The notes under the pieces were generated by a model. It made no database searches. It saw only the letters and a program-made list of their open reading frames with translations, and was not told the DNA's origin. The position numbers and the translations under genes were made by a program. A stretch of DNA of 64,000 bases from Cohnella sp. OV330 (lineage in GTDB: Bacteria > Bacillota > Bacilli > Paenibacillales > Paenibacillaceae), in NCBI RefSeq assembly GCF_900112065.1, contig NZ_FOKE01000005.1, positions 62,001 to 126,000 of the forward strand. The letters are read 5' to 3'. Below are positions 1-9,112 of the stretch, one piece after another (position 1 is the first letter of the stretch; every line of letters starts with the position of its first letter).

Positions 1-115
1 ACCACTGGTACAGATAGACGCCGAGCACGAGCAAGGGCGTCAAGATCAGCAGAAACGTAAAGATCAAGCGAAGAAACAGGGTGTTGCGAATCGAGAACAT
101 CGGCGTCTTGAACAT
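1..115 (-). CDS. YesM-like sensor histidine kinase, N-terminus only (cut by window edge)
   Basis: Only about 38 N-terminal residues are present, running off the left edge. They read as a short basic start (MFKTPMFSIRNTLFLRLIF) followed by a hydrophobic segment rich in Leu, Ile and Phe that would be the first membrane helix. This layout is typical of YesM-family kinases, in which an extracellular sensor loop follows the first helix. The ATG lies 15 bases after the stop of the upstream solute-binding protein gene, with AGGGG upstream as ribosome binding site, so the two are probably co-transcribed. The family call rests on the short N-terminus and on the SBP-kinase gene order seen elsewhere in this window; another membrane protein cannot be excluded. 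Confidence 0.6.
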   Translation of the reverse strand, partial: MFKTPMFSIRNTLFLRLIFTFLLILTPLLVLGVYLYQW

Positions 116-130
116 GGCGGCTTTCAACCC

Positions 131-1885
131 CTACTCTGTCTGATCGATTCGAACTTTTCCCTTTACGCTTGCGTAATAGTCGTTGACTTCCCTCGTAATC
201 TGCTCGCCGCCAAGCTTGTTCCAATCCTGGACGAACTTGTCGAACTCCCCGATCGGCGCGCCGAGGATGATCCGGACGAACACTTCGTTTTGCATTTTAT
301 CCAGCGTCGTCTGACGCTCCACCATCGTGGCCGTCGGCGCGCCTTCGAATTTATCGAATAAAAATTGCTTGTTTTTGTCGTATTGATCGACGACGCCCTC
401 CGAGCCTTCGGAGCCGTAGATGCGTTCCCAGCCCCACAGCGCGAAGCCTTCCTTGGAGCCGCTCGCGTAGGCGTCCAGCTTTTGCTGAACGGCCTTCGCT
501 TCTCCCGTCAGCTTCGACTTGTCCCCGGTGCGGCGCACTTCTTCCAGCGTCCGGAACAGCTCCAGGTTTTTTTTCGTCGGCGCCGGCTGAACCAAGGACA
601 GCTGCCATACGCTCTCTGCGTCCGGCGGCGCATAATAATACGCGTTCTCCTGGGTTTTCCCCCAGTTTTTCTCGACATGCATATTGAACAGCTTAATCAC
701 GGCTTCGGGATGCGCCGCGCCCTTGCGGACCGCGAAAAACTTCATCGTGCTGAATTTGAGCGGCACCGTAGCAGGCCCGCCCGCTTCCGACACGATCGGG
801 AACGCGCGCCACTGCGCGTTCGGATCGGCGTTTTTATTCAATTGAAGCGGCCAGATGGAATTCCACTGCTGTCCGTACTCCATCCCGATTTTTCCGCTTG
901 CGATGACCTCCGACACCTTGGTGCCTTCCTTGACGCCGAACTCTTCGTCCAGCTCGCCGTTGCGGTACATGCCCTGCAGGGCGAGAAGCGCCCGCTTCAT
1001 CTCCGGCTGAACGCTTCCGTAAACCAGCTTGCCGGCCGCGTCATCCATCCATATGTTCGGAAAAGCGCCGTAGCCGGCCGCGAAGCCCTCCAGCCCCATC
1101 GATCCGCCCCACAGATCTTTCGTGACGGCAAGACCGTACGTGTCTTTTTGGCCGTTGCCGTCCGGATCCCGCTCTGCGAACGCTTTCGAAATGGCCAGGA
1201 TGTCGTTCATCGTTTTCGGCGGCTGCAGGCCCAGCCGGTCCAGCCAGTCCGTCCGGATCCAGACGAATTGCGCTTGCTCGATCGAAGAGCCCGTCTGCGG
1301 AATGGCCATCAGCCTGCCGCCGAACGTCGCCGCGTCGAACGGACCGGCGCCTTCCTCGGAGAGGATCTTCTTCAGTTCCGGCGAAGCATATTGCTCGTAC
1401 AGGTCGGTCATGTCTTCGATCTCGTCCGTGTCCGCGAGCTGCTTCAGCTGGGTGGCGTTCACGGGGATAATATCGGGAAGGTCGCCCGAGGCCAGCATGA
1501 CGTTCATCTTCTGCAGGTACGGATCCGACGTATCGTTGCCTTTGACGACCCAATTGTACTTGATCTTGATGCCGAGCCGGTCGGCGTACAGCCGGCTCCA
1601 CCGGTTATCCTCGAATTTCTCGTCCTTCAGCACCCCGAGCACGTTGTTCTCGACGATGTCGCTCAGATTGCGCACGGTCGTGATCTCGATCGGCGGGTCG
1701 TAGCTGCCGAGCGGGCCTCCGGTCGCTTCCGACGCGGATCCGCCGGATGGGCGAGGAGCGGCGGGGCTTGCGGCCGCGCTACCGCCTCCCTTGCCTTCGA
1801 TGCCGCCGTCGCATGCCGTCAGCGCCGTCAGGAGCAGCATGGCCGAGCCCAAAGCCGATATGGATCGCGCGTTGCTTTTGTTCAT
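131..1885 (-). CDS. Extracellular sugar-binding lipoprotein (LipO/YtcQ-type SBP)
   Basis: This is a solute-binding lipoprotein of a CUT1-type sugar ABC importer, about 584 residues. It has a signal peptide ending in a lipobox (LLLTALTAC), so the mature protein would be tethered by a lipidated Cys, followed by a Gly/Ser/Pro-rich linker and a family 1 SBP fold. Large size and sequence style match LipO/YtcQ proteins of Paenibacillus. I chose the ATG at 1885 over the one at 1891 because AGGGG sits directly against the first ATG but 6 bases from the second. It has its own promoter and no permease genes next to it. It may feed the permeases at 9-11 kb or present ligand to the kinase that follows. 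The substrate is unknown; the context suggests a pentose-containing oligosaccharide. Confidence 0.9.
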   Translation of the reverse strand: MNKSNARSISALGSAMLLLTALTACDGGIEGKGGGSAAASPAAPRPSGGSASEATGGPLGSYDPPIEITTVRNLSDIVENNVLGVLKDEKFEDNRWSRLYADRLGIKIKYNWVVKGNDTSDPYLQKMNVMLASGDLPDIIPVNATQLKQLADTDEIEDMTDLYEQYASPELKKILSEEGAGPFDAATFGGRLMAIPQTGSSIEQAQFVWIRTDWLDRLGLQPPKTMNDILAISKAFAERDPDGNGQKDTYGLAVTKDLWGGSMGLEGFAAGYGAFPNIWMDDAAGKLVYGSVQPEMKRALLALQGMYRNGELDEEFGVKEGTKVSEVIASGKIGMEYGQQWNSIWPLQLNKNADPNAQWRAFPIVSEAGGPATVPLKFSTMKFFAVRKGAAHPEAVIKLFNMHVEKNWGKTQENAYYYAPPDAESVWQLSLVQPAPTKKNLELFRTLEEVRRTGDKSKLTGEAKAVQQKLDAYASGSKEGFALWGWERIYGSEGSEGVVDQYDKNKQFLFDKFEGAPTATMVERQTTLDKMQNEVFVRIILGAPIGEFDKFVQDWNKLGGEQITREVNDYYASVKGKVRIDQTE

Positions 1886-1919
1886 GGCCATCCCCTCTTC
1901 TTCGGCTCAGCGATTGCAA

Positions 1920-1976
1920 TGTTTACGCTCTCATTATAGGCGGACGAGCGCGACCCGGACAATGTACATCTTTGCC
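1920..1976 (-). promoter_or_regulatory. Promoter P1 with shared upstream box and cre-like site
   Basis: On the minus strand a TATAAT -10 (1933-1938) is preceded by TTGTCC at 18 bp spacing. An upstream box (plus-strand ACAATGTACATCTTT, 1959-1973) has its ACATC/GCATC core 30 bp from the -10, exactly as at promoters P2 and P3. A cre-like sequence (minus TGAGAGCGTAAACA, 1920-1933; 12 of 14 consensus positions) touches the -10. I infer activation by a YesN-type regulator and CcpA repression. Confidence 0.65.
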
Positions 1977-1980
1977 AGCT

Positions 1981-3396
1981 TTAATCGAGCGCAAAGGAAG
2001 CTAAGCTGGCGCCCCCCGTCCCCGTATAGGTCAAATAAATCGCTTGAATGCCGTCCGGTATCGCGACATCGGCCGCATATTCGCGCCACACGTTCGTAAA
2101 ATCGACCGGAATCCTGGCGAGCGCGGGTCCGTCCCACGACGTCTTGACTTCAAAGGCGCCTCGGCAATAGCCGCGCACCTTGATGCGGACGGAGCGGATC
2201 CCCGCGCAGCGGAAGTACTTGAAGCCCGCCGTCGCGCCATCCCTCATGTTGGCGATATAGCCGACCTCCTCGTCCCCGTCTTTGCCGTCCTGGGTAATCT
2301 TCGGAAAACGGCTGTCCATCCACTCCCCGGGAGCGCCCGTGTACAAGGCTTCGTCCCGGCAAAACAGATTGCACGCCAGATAGGCCGGATATTCGCCTCG
2401 GCCCTCGAGCGGTCCGCCGTTCGGACCGCAGGAGGTCATCTCCGCCTGGACGATCGTGCCGTCTTCCCTGAACGCGATCGGCTCGATGCAGCCCTGCCGG
2501 CTGAAGTTCGTTCCGTTCGTATGCCGGTGATAAAAGACATGCCATTTGCCGTCGATCTCGACGATGCCGCCGTGATTGTTGCCTCCGTAATACATGGGTT
2601 GGTCCGCCGGTTTATAGGCATCGATATGAAGATCGTTGTTGCTGACGACGACGCCTTGATAGACGAACCCCCGGGTCGGGAACCGGCTTGTCGCGTAGCA
2701 TAGCTCATGCATGACGACAGAGGAGTAGATCAGGTAATACATATCGCCGATCCTTCTAATAGAGGGCGCCTCGAAAAAGGCATGGCCTTCAAAGCCGCTC
2801 CCGGCGCTGTAAGGCTCGCTTGGCGCGACGAATACGGGCGCCTCGATAATGGTGAGCATATCCGAACCGAGCACCGTCGCCATGGCGCCGTGCCGGGAAC
2901 GATCGCCGGGCGCGCAGAAGCCCGTGTACAAATAGGTCTGGTCTCCCTCCGTCAGCACGGCCGGATCGAATTGCGGTTCGTCGCCTTCTCTCTCGCCAAG
3001 ACGCGTGCCGTCGGCATAACGGACATAGCCGTAAAACGAATACTTGCCTGCCGGCGTATCGCACACCGCGACAGATACGACAGGCACTTTGTCGAGCACA
3101 TAGTAGAGATAATACCGCCCGTCCGGCCCAACCGTGACGTCCGGCGCATACAGGCACATGCTGCCGTCGGGATTGAGCGGATCGTCCGTCTTGCGATAGA
3201 TCACGCCTTCGTACCGCCAATCGGCCAGATCGTGCTCCGGCGCGGACCAGCAGACATAGTCGTTCAAGCAATAGGCGTGGCCGTTGAATCTGTCGTGGGA
3301 ACCATATACGTACACTCTACCGTTAAAAACATAGGGTTCGCCGTCGGGCGTATACTCCCAAGAAGGCAGGTACGGGTTCAATCCTTGTTTTTTCAT
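1981..3396 (-). CDS. Family 43 glycoside hydrolase with C-terminal carbohydrate-binding domain
   Basis: About 471 residues. The first two thirds form a GH43 five-bladed propeller: an early blade reads FNGRVYVYGSHD, a second CLYAPDVTVGPDGRYYLYY, and the likely acid-bearing blade FEGHAFFEAPSIRRIGDMYY. The blade GGNNHGGIVEIDGKWHVFYH closes the fold. The last ~100 residues look like a CBM6-like beta-sandwich. GH43 enzymes of this kind remove arabinose or xylose from arabinoxylan or arabinan; the exact specificity cannot be read here. There is no signal peptide, so it probably acts on imported oligosaccharides. An upstream TTG overlaps the previous stop, but the ATG at 3396 has a better-placed AGGGGCGAGCGGAG region. 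Last gene of the operon starting at 10995. Confidence 0.85.
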   Translation of the reverse strand: MKKQGLNPYLPSWEYTPDGEPYVFNGRVYVYGSHDRFNGHAYCLNDYVCWSAPEHDLADWRYEGVIYRKTDDPLNPDGSMCLYAPDVTVGPDGRYYLYYVLDKVPVVSVAVCDTPAGKYSFYGYVRYADGTRLGEREGDEPQFDPAVLTEGDQTYLYTGFCAPGDRSRHGAMATVLGSDMLTIIEAPVFVAPSEPYSAGSGFEGHAFFEAPSIRRIGDMYYLIYSSVVMHELCYATSRFPTRGFVYQGVVVSNNDLHIDAYKPADQPMYYGGNNHGGIVEIDGKWHVFYHRHTNGTNFSRQGCIEPIAFREDGTIVQAEMTSCGPNGGPLEGRGEYPAYLACNLFCRDEALYTGAPGEWMDSRFPKITQDGKDGDEEVGYIANMRDGATAGFKYFRCAGIRSVRIKVRGYCRGAFEVKTSWDGPALARIPVDFTNVWREYAADVAIPDGIQAIYLTYTGTGGASLASFALD

Positions 3397-3425
3397 CTCT
3401 CCGCTCGCCCCTAACCGTTTTTTTA

Positions 3426-5627
3426 TCAAGCCTTCTTGACGAATGTGTCGTAGATGCGATTTCTCTTCGCCCTCTCCTCCGGGAGAAGCTTCTGCGCATC
3501 CGCGATCTCATAGCCGCCGAAGGTATCATACAATCTGGACGAAGGGTCGACTTCCACATAAGTACACCAGGGCAGCCAGTGATAGTGGCTCTGCAGCGTT
3601 TGGCTCGCGAAGTTGCCGCTCTCGTGCCCCAAGCCCGGCATCGCATATCCGATGCTGCCGTCCGCGTCCGTGGACTGTCTGGTGTTCTTATGAATAAACT
3701 CGGCGAAGTCGAGATAGTGCTCGTCGCCCGTAATGACATACAGCCTGTAGTACGTGTACGAGCAGGCCGCCATATACACGTCGGCGCCGCCGCCGATCGT
3801 GATGATGCTCTGACCGCTGATGGAAAATTTGTTGAACGGATGTTTGGGCCACGGGGCGATCACGGGGAAGCGCCAGGCATAGGTCCAAGTCTCGGTATAA
3901 TCCGCGGCGCCGATCGCGCCTTCGAGCCATCTTTTTTCGCCGGTCAGATCGTATAAGGCAAGGAAGCCGAACAAAGCATAGATGCCAGCTTCTTTATCCT
4001 GGATATCCGCATTGTCGCAGGTACCGCCCCGGTACTCCAGGTTAAGGTAATTATGGTCGTAGGACCACTGGCCGGCCCGAAGCGCGGCTGTTTTATAGCG
4101 TTCTTCGCCGGACACGAGATAGAATTGGACGAGAAACCGGATCACGCTTGGCGTATTGGACTTCGAGTCCATGCGGATCGAGCTGTCGGCGTGGTAAGCC
4201 CGGTAGAAGCTGCCGTCCTCGTTCTGAACCTTTACGAGCCAATTGGCCGTCCGTCTGCAAAATTCCAGCCATGCAGGCCGCTCGTCGCCTTTGCCGCGCA
4301 TATAGAGGTAGGCGTCCAGAATGGCTTCGATCCCGTCTGCCAGCATTCGGATATAGTGCGGATAAGGCTCGAAACCTTGGAGGGTCGGATTGTAGCACAT
4401 CCGCGGCAGGCCGGATTCGGTCATAGCCTTCCTCGCCCAGAAATCGATCACGCCCACGCCTTTCTCATAGGCTTCGGGCATGCTCTCCTTGTCGCCGTAC
4501 CTGAGCAGCTGATAGCCGATGCCCGGCTGCTGGCCGACGAAGCCGAACTGAAAGGAAACGCTAGAAATGTCCATATCGGGTAATTGACAAGCGAAGGGCA
4601 GCCCGTACGAATCGCCATAAGGCCGCGTGTATCGGGTCAGTATGTTCATGCCGTTGCGGTAGTGACGCTCGTTGTCCACCTCGAAAAGCTTGTCGCGCAG
4701 CCGGGCGTAGACGATGCGCCACTGCTCCTTCATCATCGGCTGGAAGCCGCCGGCGTAATGGTCGAAATGGATGGCGACGGCATAATTTTGCTCGAAGCCG
4801 ACCGCTACGGGATGGTTCATGCGCTGGAATGCTTTCGGTTTCTCGCGGTAATCCAGGCCGGCATACGGATTGTTGACGGGCAGTTGGCCGTCGCAGCCTG
4901 GATACACGTAATCGATCGACAGGCCGGCCGTTTCCGTCTCGAGTTCCTTGCGTATGCCATATCCGTAATACATATAATTCAGCGTCTCGCTCTTCGGCTT
5001 GCTCATGCCGATGGCTCCGACTGTACATTTCGGGTCCGTGATATTTTCCGACCTCACGATATCCGTCGTCGGCAGGGTCGCGTCCGCAGCCCAGCGCGAC
5101 AGCGCCGCAGTCTCTCCCGACGCGATGTGCTGCATCGCGAACAGCGGCAGGGCGTACCGGGTCTCCATCCGCCAGAAGTATTCGTTGTCCAAATCTTTTC
5201 CTATCGCGGATGCCGGCGCGAATTCGTTTTGCTTGTACCAGACGCCGGGCGCGAAGCAGTTGTAGTCGTGGACGTCATCCGATTCGGCCATCGTAAAAGA
5301 GACCTTCGTAGAAAATCCAAGGTCGTCTCCCGCCTTCGTCACCTTGACGTTCCGGCTCATCTTGAACCCGGCGCCTGCGGTTTCATACACGTCCGTAAAT
5401 GCAAAAGCCGAGCCCGAAGGCACGGTCATCGTGCCCCGGGCGACGATCTTCCCGTCGGAAGCGACGATATCGTCGTAAGCGTGGTCGTAAAACTCGCTGA
5501 CGGCAAACGCCGTTTTTACCGTGGCGAACATCGGCCGTTTGTTGGAATAAAGAAGCCGGCCGTTTTTACGAACCTCGACGCCGCCCTCTTTGAATTGCAA
5601 GATGTAGTTGCCGCATGCCAGTCTCAT
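3426..5627 (-). CDS. Uncharacterised 733-residue protein, probable (alpha/alpha)6-barrel glycan enzyme
   Basis: I do not recognise a named family. The first ~300 residues are rich in beta-strand-like stretches and resemble the N-terminal beta-sandwich of several glycan-active enzymes. The second half has repeated helical hairpins with aromatic residues, for example YALFGFLALYDLTGEKRWLE and YYRLYVITGDEHYLDFAEFI, the style of six-hairpin glycosidases and lyases (GH88/105/127-like). No signal peptide is visible, so a cytoplasmic site is likely. AGGGGG precedes the ATG. It sits between a type B carboxylesterase and a GH43 enzyme in one operon, so a role in degrading an imported, perhaps esterified, oligosaccharide is inferred. 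The catalytic residues cannot be assigned by eye. Confidence 0.8.
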   Translation of the reverse strand: MRLACGNYILQFKEGGVEVRKNGRLLYSNKRPMFATVKTAFAVSEFYDHAYDDIVASDGKIVARGTMTVPSGSAFAFTDVYETAGAGFKMSRNVKVTKAGDDLGFSTKVSFTMAESDDVHDYNCFAPGVWYKQNEFAPASAIGKDLDNEYFWRMETRYALPLFAMQHIASGETAALSRWAADATLPTTDIVRSENITDPKCTVGAIGMSKPKSETLNYMYYGYGIRKELETETAGLSIDYVYPGCDGQLPVNNPYAGLDYREKPKAFQRMNHPVAVGFEQNYAVAIHFDHYAGGFQPMMKEQWRIVYARLRDKLFEVDNERHYRNGMNILTRYTRPYGDSYGLPFACQLPDMDISSVSFQFGFVGQQPGIGYQLLRYGDKESMPEAYEKGVGVIDFWARKAMTESGLPRMCYNPTLQGFEPYPHYIRMLADGIEAILDAYLYMRGKGDERPAWLEFCRRTANWLVKVQNEDGSFYRAYHADSSIRMDSKSNTPSVIRFLVQFYLVSGEERYKTAALRAGQWSYDHNYLNLEYRGGTCDNADIQDKEAGIYALFGFLALYDLTGEKRWLEGAIGAADYTETWTYAWRFPVIAPWPKHPFNKFSISGQSIITIGGGADVYMAACSYTYYRLYVITGDEHYLDFAEFIHKNTRQSTDADGSIGYAMPGLGHESGNFASQTLQSHYHWLPWCTYVEVDPSSRLYDTFGGYEIADAQKLLPEERAKRNRIYDTFVKKA

Positions 5628-5639
5628 GGACCGTCCCCC

Positions 5640-7184
5640 TTATCCTTTCGAATACGAATGCAGCGGGTTTTTCTTGAAGTATTGCTGCACGAGGAACGCC
5701 ATGATCTCGTCGGGCCGCTCTCTGGCAAACCCGGCTTGGTCCGCAAAGCGCATGCCGTAAGGCGCCTCCGGCGTATAGACCTCCCACCGCGGCAGGTCCG
5801 CTCCCGTCGAATCCCGCCCGTTCGGATCGCCGCCGCGAATGAAGTTCGCCCAGTAATCGCACATCTGCCGCGCCAGGTCGTAATGCTTGCCGACGAACGG
5901 CCGCCAGCATTTGGCGAGCGTCTCGAAGAAAAACCACAGATCGACCGAATGGAACGTGCCGGGGTTATCCCAACCCGGAATGTCCGCGTCGAAGTTGTAA
6001 TAGTACAGCGGAAGGTTGGCGCCGGTATCGGCATTGGCCTGTCCCGCGATCCGGATCGCGTATTCGATGCCGCTCGCCGATGCCCGCTTCAGTGCCTCGT
6101 CCAAGCTTCCCGCATTCGCTCCGCATAGCGCGAGAAAAGTCTCGGCATCGTCGCCGAACAGCTCGGCCGCCATCTTCTTGAATTCGGCCGCCGTACCGGC
6201 TTCCGGCACGCTGAAAAATTCGGAGGAGGTATGGCCGAACAGCACCGGCACCGGTAAGCGCTCATTCCGAAGGAACGCCTCGAACGCATCCCCGACATTG
6301 AACTTGCCGTCGACCACGGTGCCCCAGAAGCGCCCGGATTCCAGATACTTGTCGCGCACATACGCCGCATCGAGCTTGCGGGCTTCCGCAAGCGAGGACA
6401 CGCCGAGCGCTTCGAAAAAGCGAATGCCGTCCGCTTCGGCCTCCCCGAACTCGCGAAGGAACTTGGGCGCGCCGTTGCCCGGATAAAGCTTCGTGAAAAC
6501 CCCGCTCTGCACGATCGCCCGCTGAAACAGGCCCTCGTTCTGCGGCGAGGCCAGCTGGTTCATGACGCTGCCGCCGCCTGCAGACTGCCCGCCGATCGTC
6601 AGGTTGTCCGGATCGCCGCCGAACGCCGCGATGTTGCGCTTGACCCATCTGGTCGCGAACTGCTGGTCCAGATGGCCGAAGTTCGCGGGCGCTTCCGGCG
6701 CTTCCGCCGTAATCTCGGGATGGCACAGAAAGCCGAACGCGTTCAGCCGGTAGGCGATCGTCACGACCACGATGCCTCTTCGGGCGATACGTTCGCCGTC
6801 GAACTCCATCTCGGCCGTATGGCCGACCTGCAGGCCGCCGCCGAAGTACCACACGAATACCGGCAGCTTCTCATCGACGTTCTTGGCCGGCGTCCATACG
6901 TTGAGGTAGAGACAGTCCTCGTCCATGGCGATGTCCGGCTCGACCGTCCATTCGCGGGTATAGATGTTGTTTTCGTCTATTTCCTGCCGCACCTGCATCG
7001 GGACCGGCGCGAATTGAAAGGCTTGACGCACGCCTTCCCAGTTCTCGGCCGGCTGCGGGGCGCGCCAGCGATTGTCTCCGACCGGCGGCGCGGCGAACGG
7101 AATCCCTTTAAAACTCGTAATCCGAGGATCGGCGGCAGGCAGTCCCTGCACGGTACCGTTTTCCACCTTCACGACTCTTAGCAT
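5640..7184 (-). CDS. Type B carboxylesterase
   Basis: 514 residues, normal for the carboxylesterase/para-nitrobenzyl esterase family (alpha/beta hydrolase). The nucleophile elbow reads GGQSAGGGS with Ser201. The oxyanion stretch VWYFGGGLQVG lies about 85 residues before it. The family block DEDCLYLNVWTP and the catalytic His region FHSVDLWFFF are also present. There is no signal peptide, so it is probably intracellular. It lies between the SBP gene and the 733-residue protein. In a hemicellulose operon an esterase of this type would remove acetyl or other ester groups from imported oligosaccharides; that substrate is inferred from context only. GGGAGA precedes the ATG. Confidence 0.9.
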   Translation of the reverse strand: MLRVVKVENGTVQGLPAADPRITSFKGIPFAAPPVGDNRWRAPQPAENWEGVRQAFQFAPVPMQVRQEIDENNIYTREWTVEPDIAMDEDCLYLNVWTPAKNVDEKLPVFVWYFGGGLQVGHTAEMEFDGERIARRGIVVVTIAYRLNAFGFLCHPEITAEAPEAPANFGHLDQQFATRWVKRNIAAFGGDPDNLTIGGQSAGGGSVMNQLASPQNEGLFQRAIVQSGVFTKLYPGNGAPKFLREFGEAEADGIRFFEALGVSSLAEARKLDAAYVRDKYLESGRFWGTVVDGKFNVGDAFEAFLRNERLPVPVLFGHTSSEFFSVPEAGTAAEFKKMAAELFGDDAETFLALCGANAGSLDEALKRASASGIEYAIRIAGQANADTGANLPLYYYNFDADIPGWDNPGTFHSVDLWFFFETLAKCWRPFVGKHYDLARQMCDYWANFIRGGDPNGRDSTGADLPRWEVYTPEAPYGMRFADQAGFARERPDEIMAFLVQQYFKKNPLHSYSKG

Positions 7185-7221
7185 CGCTGCGTCTCCCTTC
7201 TACCCATGGTCAATAAAATGC

Positions 7222-7254
7222 GGAGGCGGATACCCTCGCGGATATCCGTCCCCC
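7222..7254 (-). other. Intercistronic stem-loop after SBP gene
   Basis: An inverted repeat (CGGATA with TATCCG, flanked by G-rich and C-rich arms with one mismatch) lies in the 94-base gap after the SBP stop codon. On the minus strand it is followed by CATTTTATTG, only a weak U tract. It may be a partial terminator or an mRNA-stabilising element that raises SBP transcript over the downstream enzymes. Confidence 0.5.
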
Positions 7255-7278
7255 TTCATATATAAGTGCGAATCGATG

Positions 7279-9066
7279 TTATTTGCTGGCTAATGCATCG
7301 GCGCGCATCTTGACGATCTTCTGCGCTTTGACCGTATCTGCTGCCAGGACGTCCTTCCAGCCGAGGCCTTCGACGTCCTTCTTCATCTTCGTCCAGAGTT
7401 GGTCGAATTCCGCTTGATTTTTCGCGAATACCATCTTCCAGGACGTATTTTTCACGTAGTCCGAGATCTGGCTGCGCTTGTTTTTGATGTCCGAGGAATC
7501 GGTTCCGAGGCTCGTGTTGATGTTCGGTACGATATCGATCATGTTGTTTTTCAAGTAATAATCCGTCGCGTTCTTGGCGTTGTACGTCTTCTGCCAGTCC
7601 GTCGTCAGCACCGTCTTGTTCGCTTCGATCGTCGAGCTCCAGTAGTTGCTGTTATAGAACTCCTTGGTGTCCGGATCGAAGGTAAAATCGCTCATGATCA
7701 TCGTATTGAGCTTGCTTTGTCCGTCCTGGTAACCGCCGCCGCCGTACTCGTCCGGAACAGGCGTATTTTTCTGGAAGGCGGTCTGTCCGACTTCGGTCAG
7801 CTTGAACTTGCCGTCGGCCGTCTTCTCGTAGTTGAAGCCTTCGAGGCCGTCGACGTAATAGCGCAGACCTTCCGGAGAGGCGAGCCAATCCATGAATTCC
7901 ATGATGCGGTCGGCATTTTTCGCCTTTGCGCCGATCGCGAACGCTCTTCCGTTGCCGTAATAAGCGTCGCTCCTCTGAATGATATGAGTGTCGGCGATCG
8001 GAACCGCAACGTTGCCGTCTCCGTTTTTGCCTCTCTCGATCGAATTGTAGAAGCCGGTCTGCCAGGAGTACCACAGGAGCAGCACCTGTTTGTTGGTCAG
8101 CTTCTCGGAGACTTTGTTCCAATCCTGGGACGGCGAGTCGGGATCGACCAGCCCCATCTGATTCGCTTTAAAGTAAAACTGAAGAATCTTCTTGTACATG
8201 CTGTTGTCGTCGACGAGCGGAACGATGTCGCCTTTGGCATTGAGCTGGATGGTCGACGTCCCGTCCGGCTGCTCGAAGCCGTACCAGCCGCTTAGCCAAC
8301 GCACGTTTTCCATGCTGCCGCCATCCCAATCCTTCCATAGGGAGATCGGTACGATCGGCTTGCCGTCCGGCGTCTTCGGATATTTAGCCTGCATTTGCTT
8401 CAGCACGTTCAGCAGATCGTCCAGATTGTTCAGTTTGGGAGCCCCGACGCCCTTGTAATAATCCCAGGGCATGATCGGACTGGAGTAAGGGAGCTCCTCC
8501 GAGAAGGTCGTCGGCGACGTATCGGCTTCGAACGTCGGCAAGCCGTAGATCTTGCCTTCCGGATTGACCTTGTCGAAGCCTGCATTGAACGGTTTGAAAT
8601 GGTTGTCCACGTATTGGGACAAGTACTTCGTGCTCTTGATCTTGTCCGTCATATCCATGACGAGACCGGCCGGGATCAGTTCTTCCAACTGGCTGTTGTC
8701 GACGATCACCAGATCGCCCAGGTCGCCCGCCGCCGTGCGGGTCTTGTACAGCTGGTCGCCGGCGACCTGCGGCGCTAGAATGTTCAAGGTGATGTTGAAT
8801 TTATCCTTGACGAGCTTGCCGTACCATCCCGTCTGCTCGCCCTGGTAATTGGCCGCGTTGTCGAACACGGTGATGGTGATCGGCTTGCTGTGGTCGATCG
8901 CGCCGGCCGCTTGGGATGCGCCGGCGCTCGCGCCGGATGGTGCTGCGGATGATGATGTATTATTCTTGGATCCGTCGCTGCAGCCGGTCAATGCCGCAGA
9001 CGCGAGGAACAGACCTGCCAGCGACACGGACATCGATTTTTTGACGACTTTCATACTTTTGCTCAT
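7279..9066 (-). CDS. Extracellular sugar-binding lipoprotein (SBP) of the LplB/YtcP importer
   Basis: About 595 residues. It has a basic N-terminus, a hydrophobic segment and a lipobox ending LTGCSDG, then a Ser/Ala/Asn-rich linker, and is otherwise a family 1 solute-binding protein. It follows directly the two permease genes, so it is the binding protein of that importer. The start at 9066 (MSKSMKVVKK) is preferred over the upstream start because GGGGG sits about 6 bases before it and the signal peptide then has normal length. Substrate is not readable; the operon points to an arabinose- or xylose-containing oligosaccharide. The gene is followed by a stem-loop. Confidence 0.92.
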   Translation of the reverse strand: MSKSMKVVKKSMSVSLAGLFLASAALTGCSDGSKNNTSSSAAPSGASAGASQAAGAIDHSKPITITVFDNAANYQGEQTGWYGKLVKDKFNITLNILAPQVAGDQLYKTRTAAGDLGDLVIVDNSQLEELIPAGLVMDMTDKIKSTKYLSQYVDNHFKPFNAGFDKVNPEGKIYGLPTFEADTSPTTFSEELPYSSPIMPWDYYKGVGAPKLNNLDDLLNVLKQMQAKYPKTPDGKPIVPISLWKDWDGGSMENVRWLSGWYGFEQPDGTSTIQLNAKGDIVPLVDDNSMYKKILQFYFKANQMGLVDPDSPSQDWNKVSEKLTNKQVLLLWYSWQTGFYNSIERGKNGDGNVAVPIADTHIIQRSDAYYGNGRAFAIGAKAKNADRIMEFMDWLASPEGLRYYVDGLEGFNYEKTADGKFKLTEVGQTAFQKNTPVPDEYGGGGYQDGQSKLNTMIMSDFTFDPDTKEFYNSNYWSSTIEANKTVLTTDWQKTYNAKNATDYYLKNNMIDIVPNINTSLGTDSSDIKNKRSQISDYVKNTSWKMVFAKNQAEFDQLWTKMKKDVEGLGWKDVLAADTVKAQKIVKMRADALASK

Positions 9067-9112
9067 GTGAAACCCCCGTTTGGTTAATTTATTATAATGG
9101 CGCAAGCGCGAG

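Noticed and set aside
365..1939. Long plus-strand open frames opposite real genes (also 4584-6128, 12279-13859, 13823-15622, 31939-33333, 59777-61330)
   Set aside because: They mirror genes with clear families, carry Arg/Ala/His-rich sequence typical of antisense frames in GC-rich DNA, and have no motifs or ribosome binding sites.
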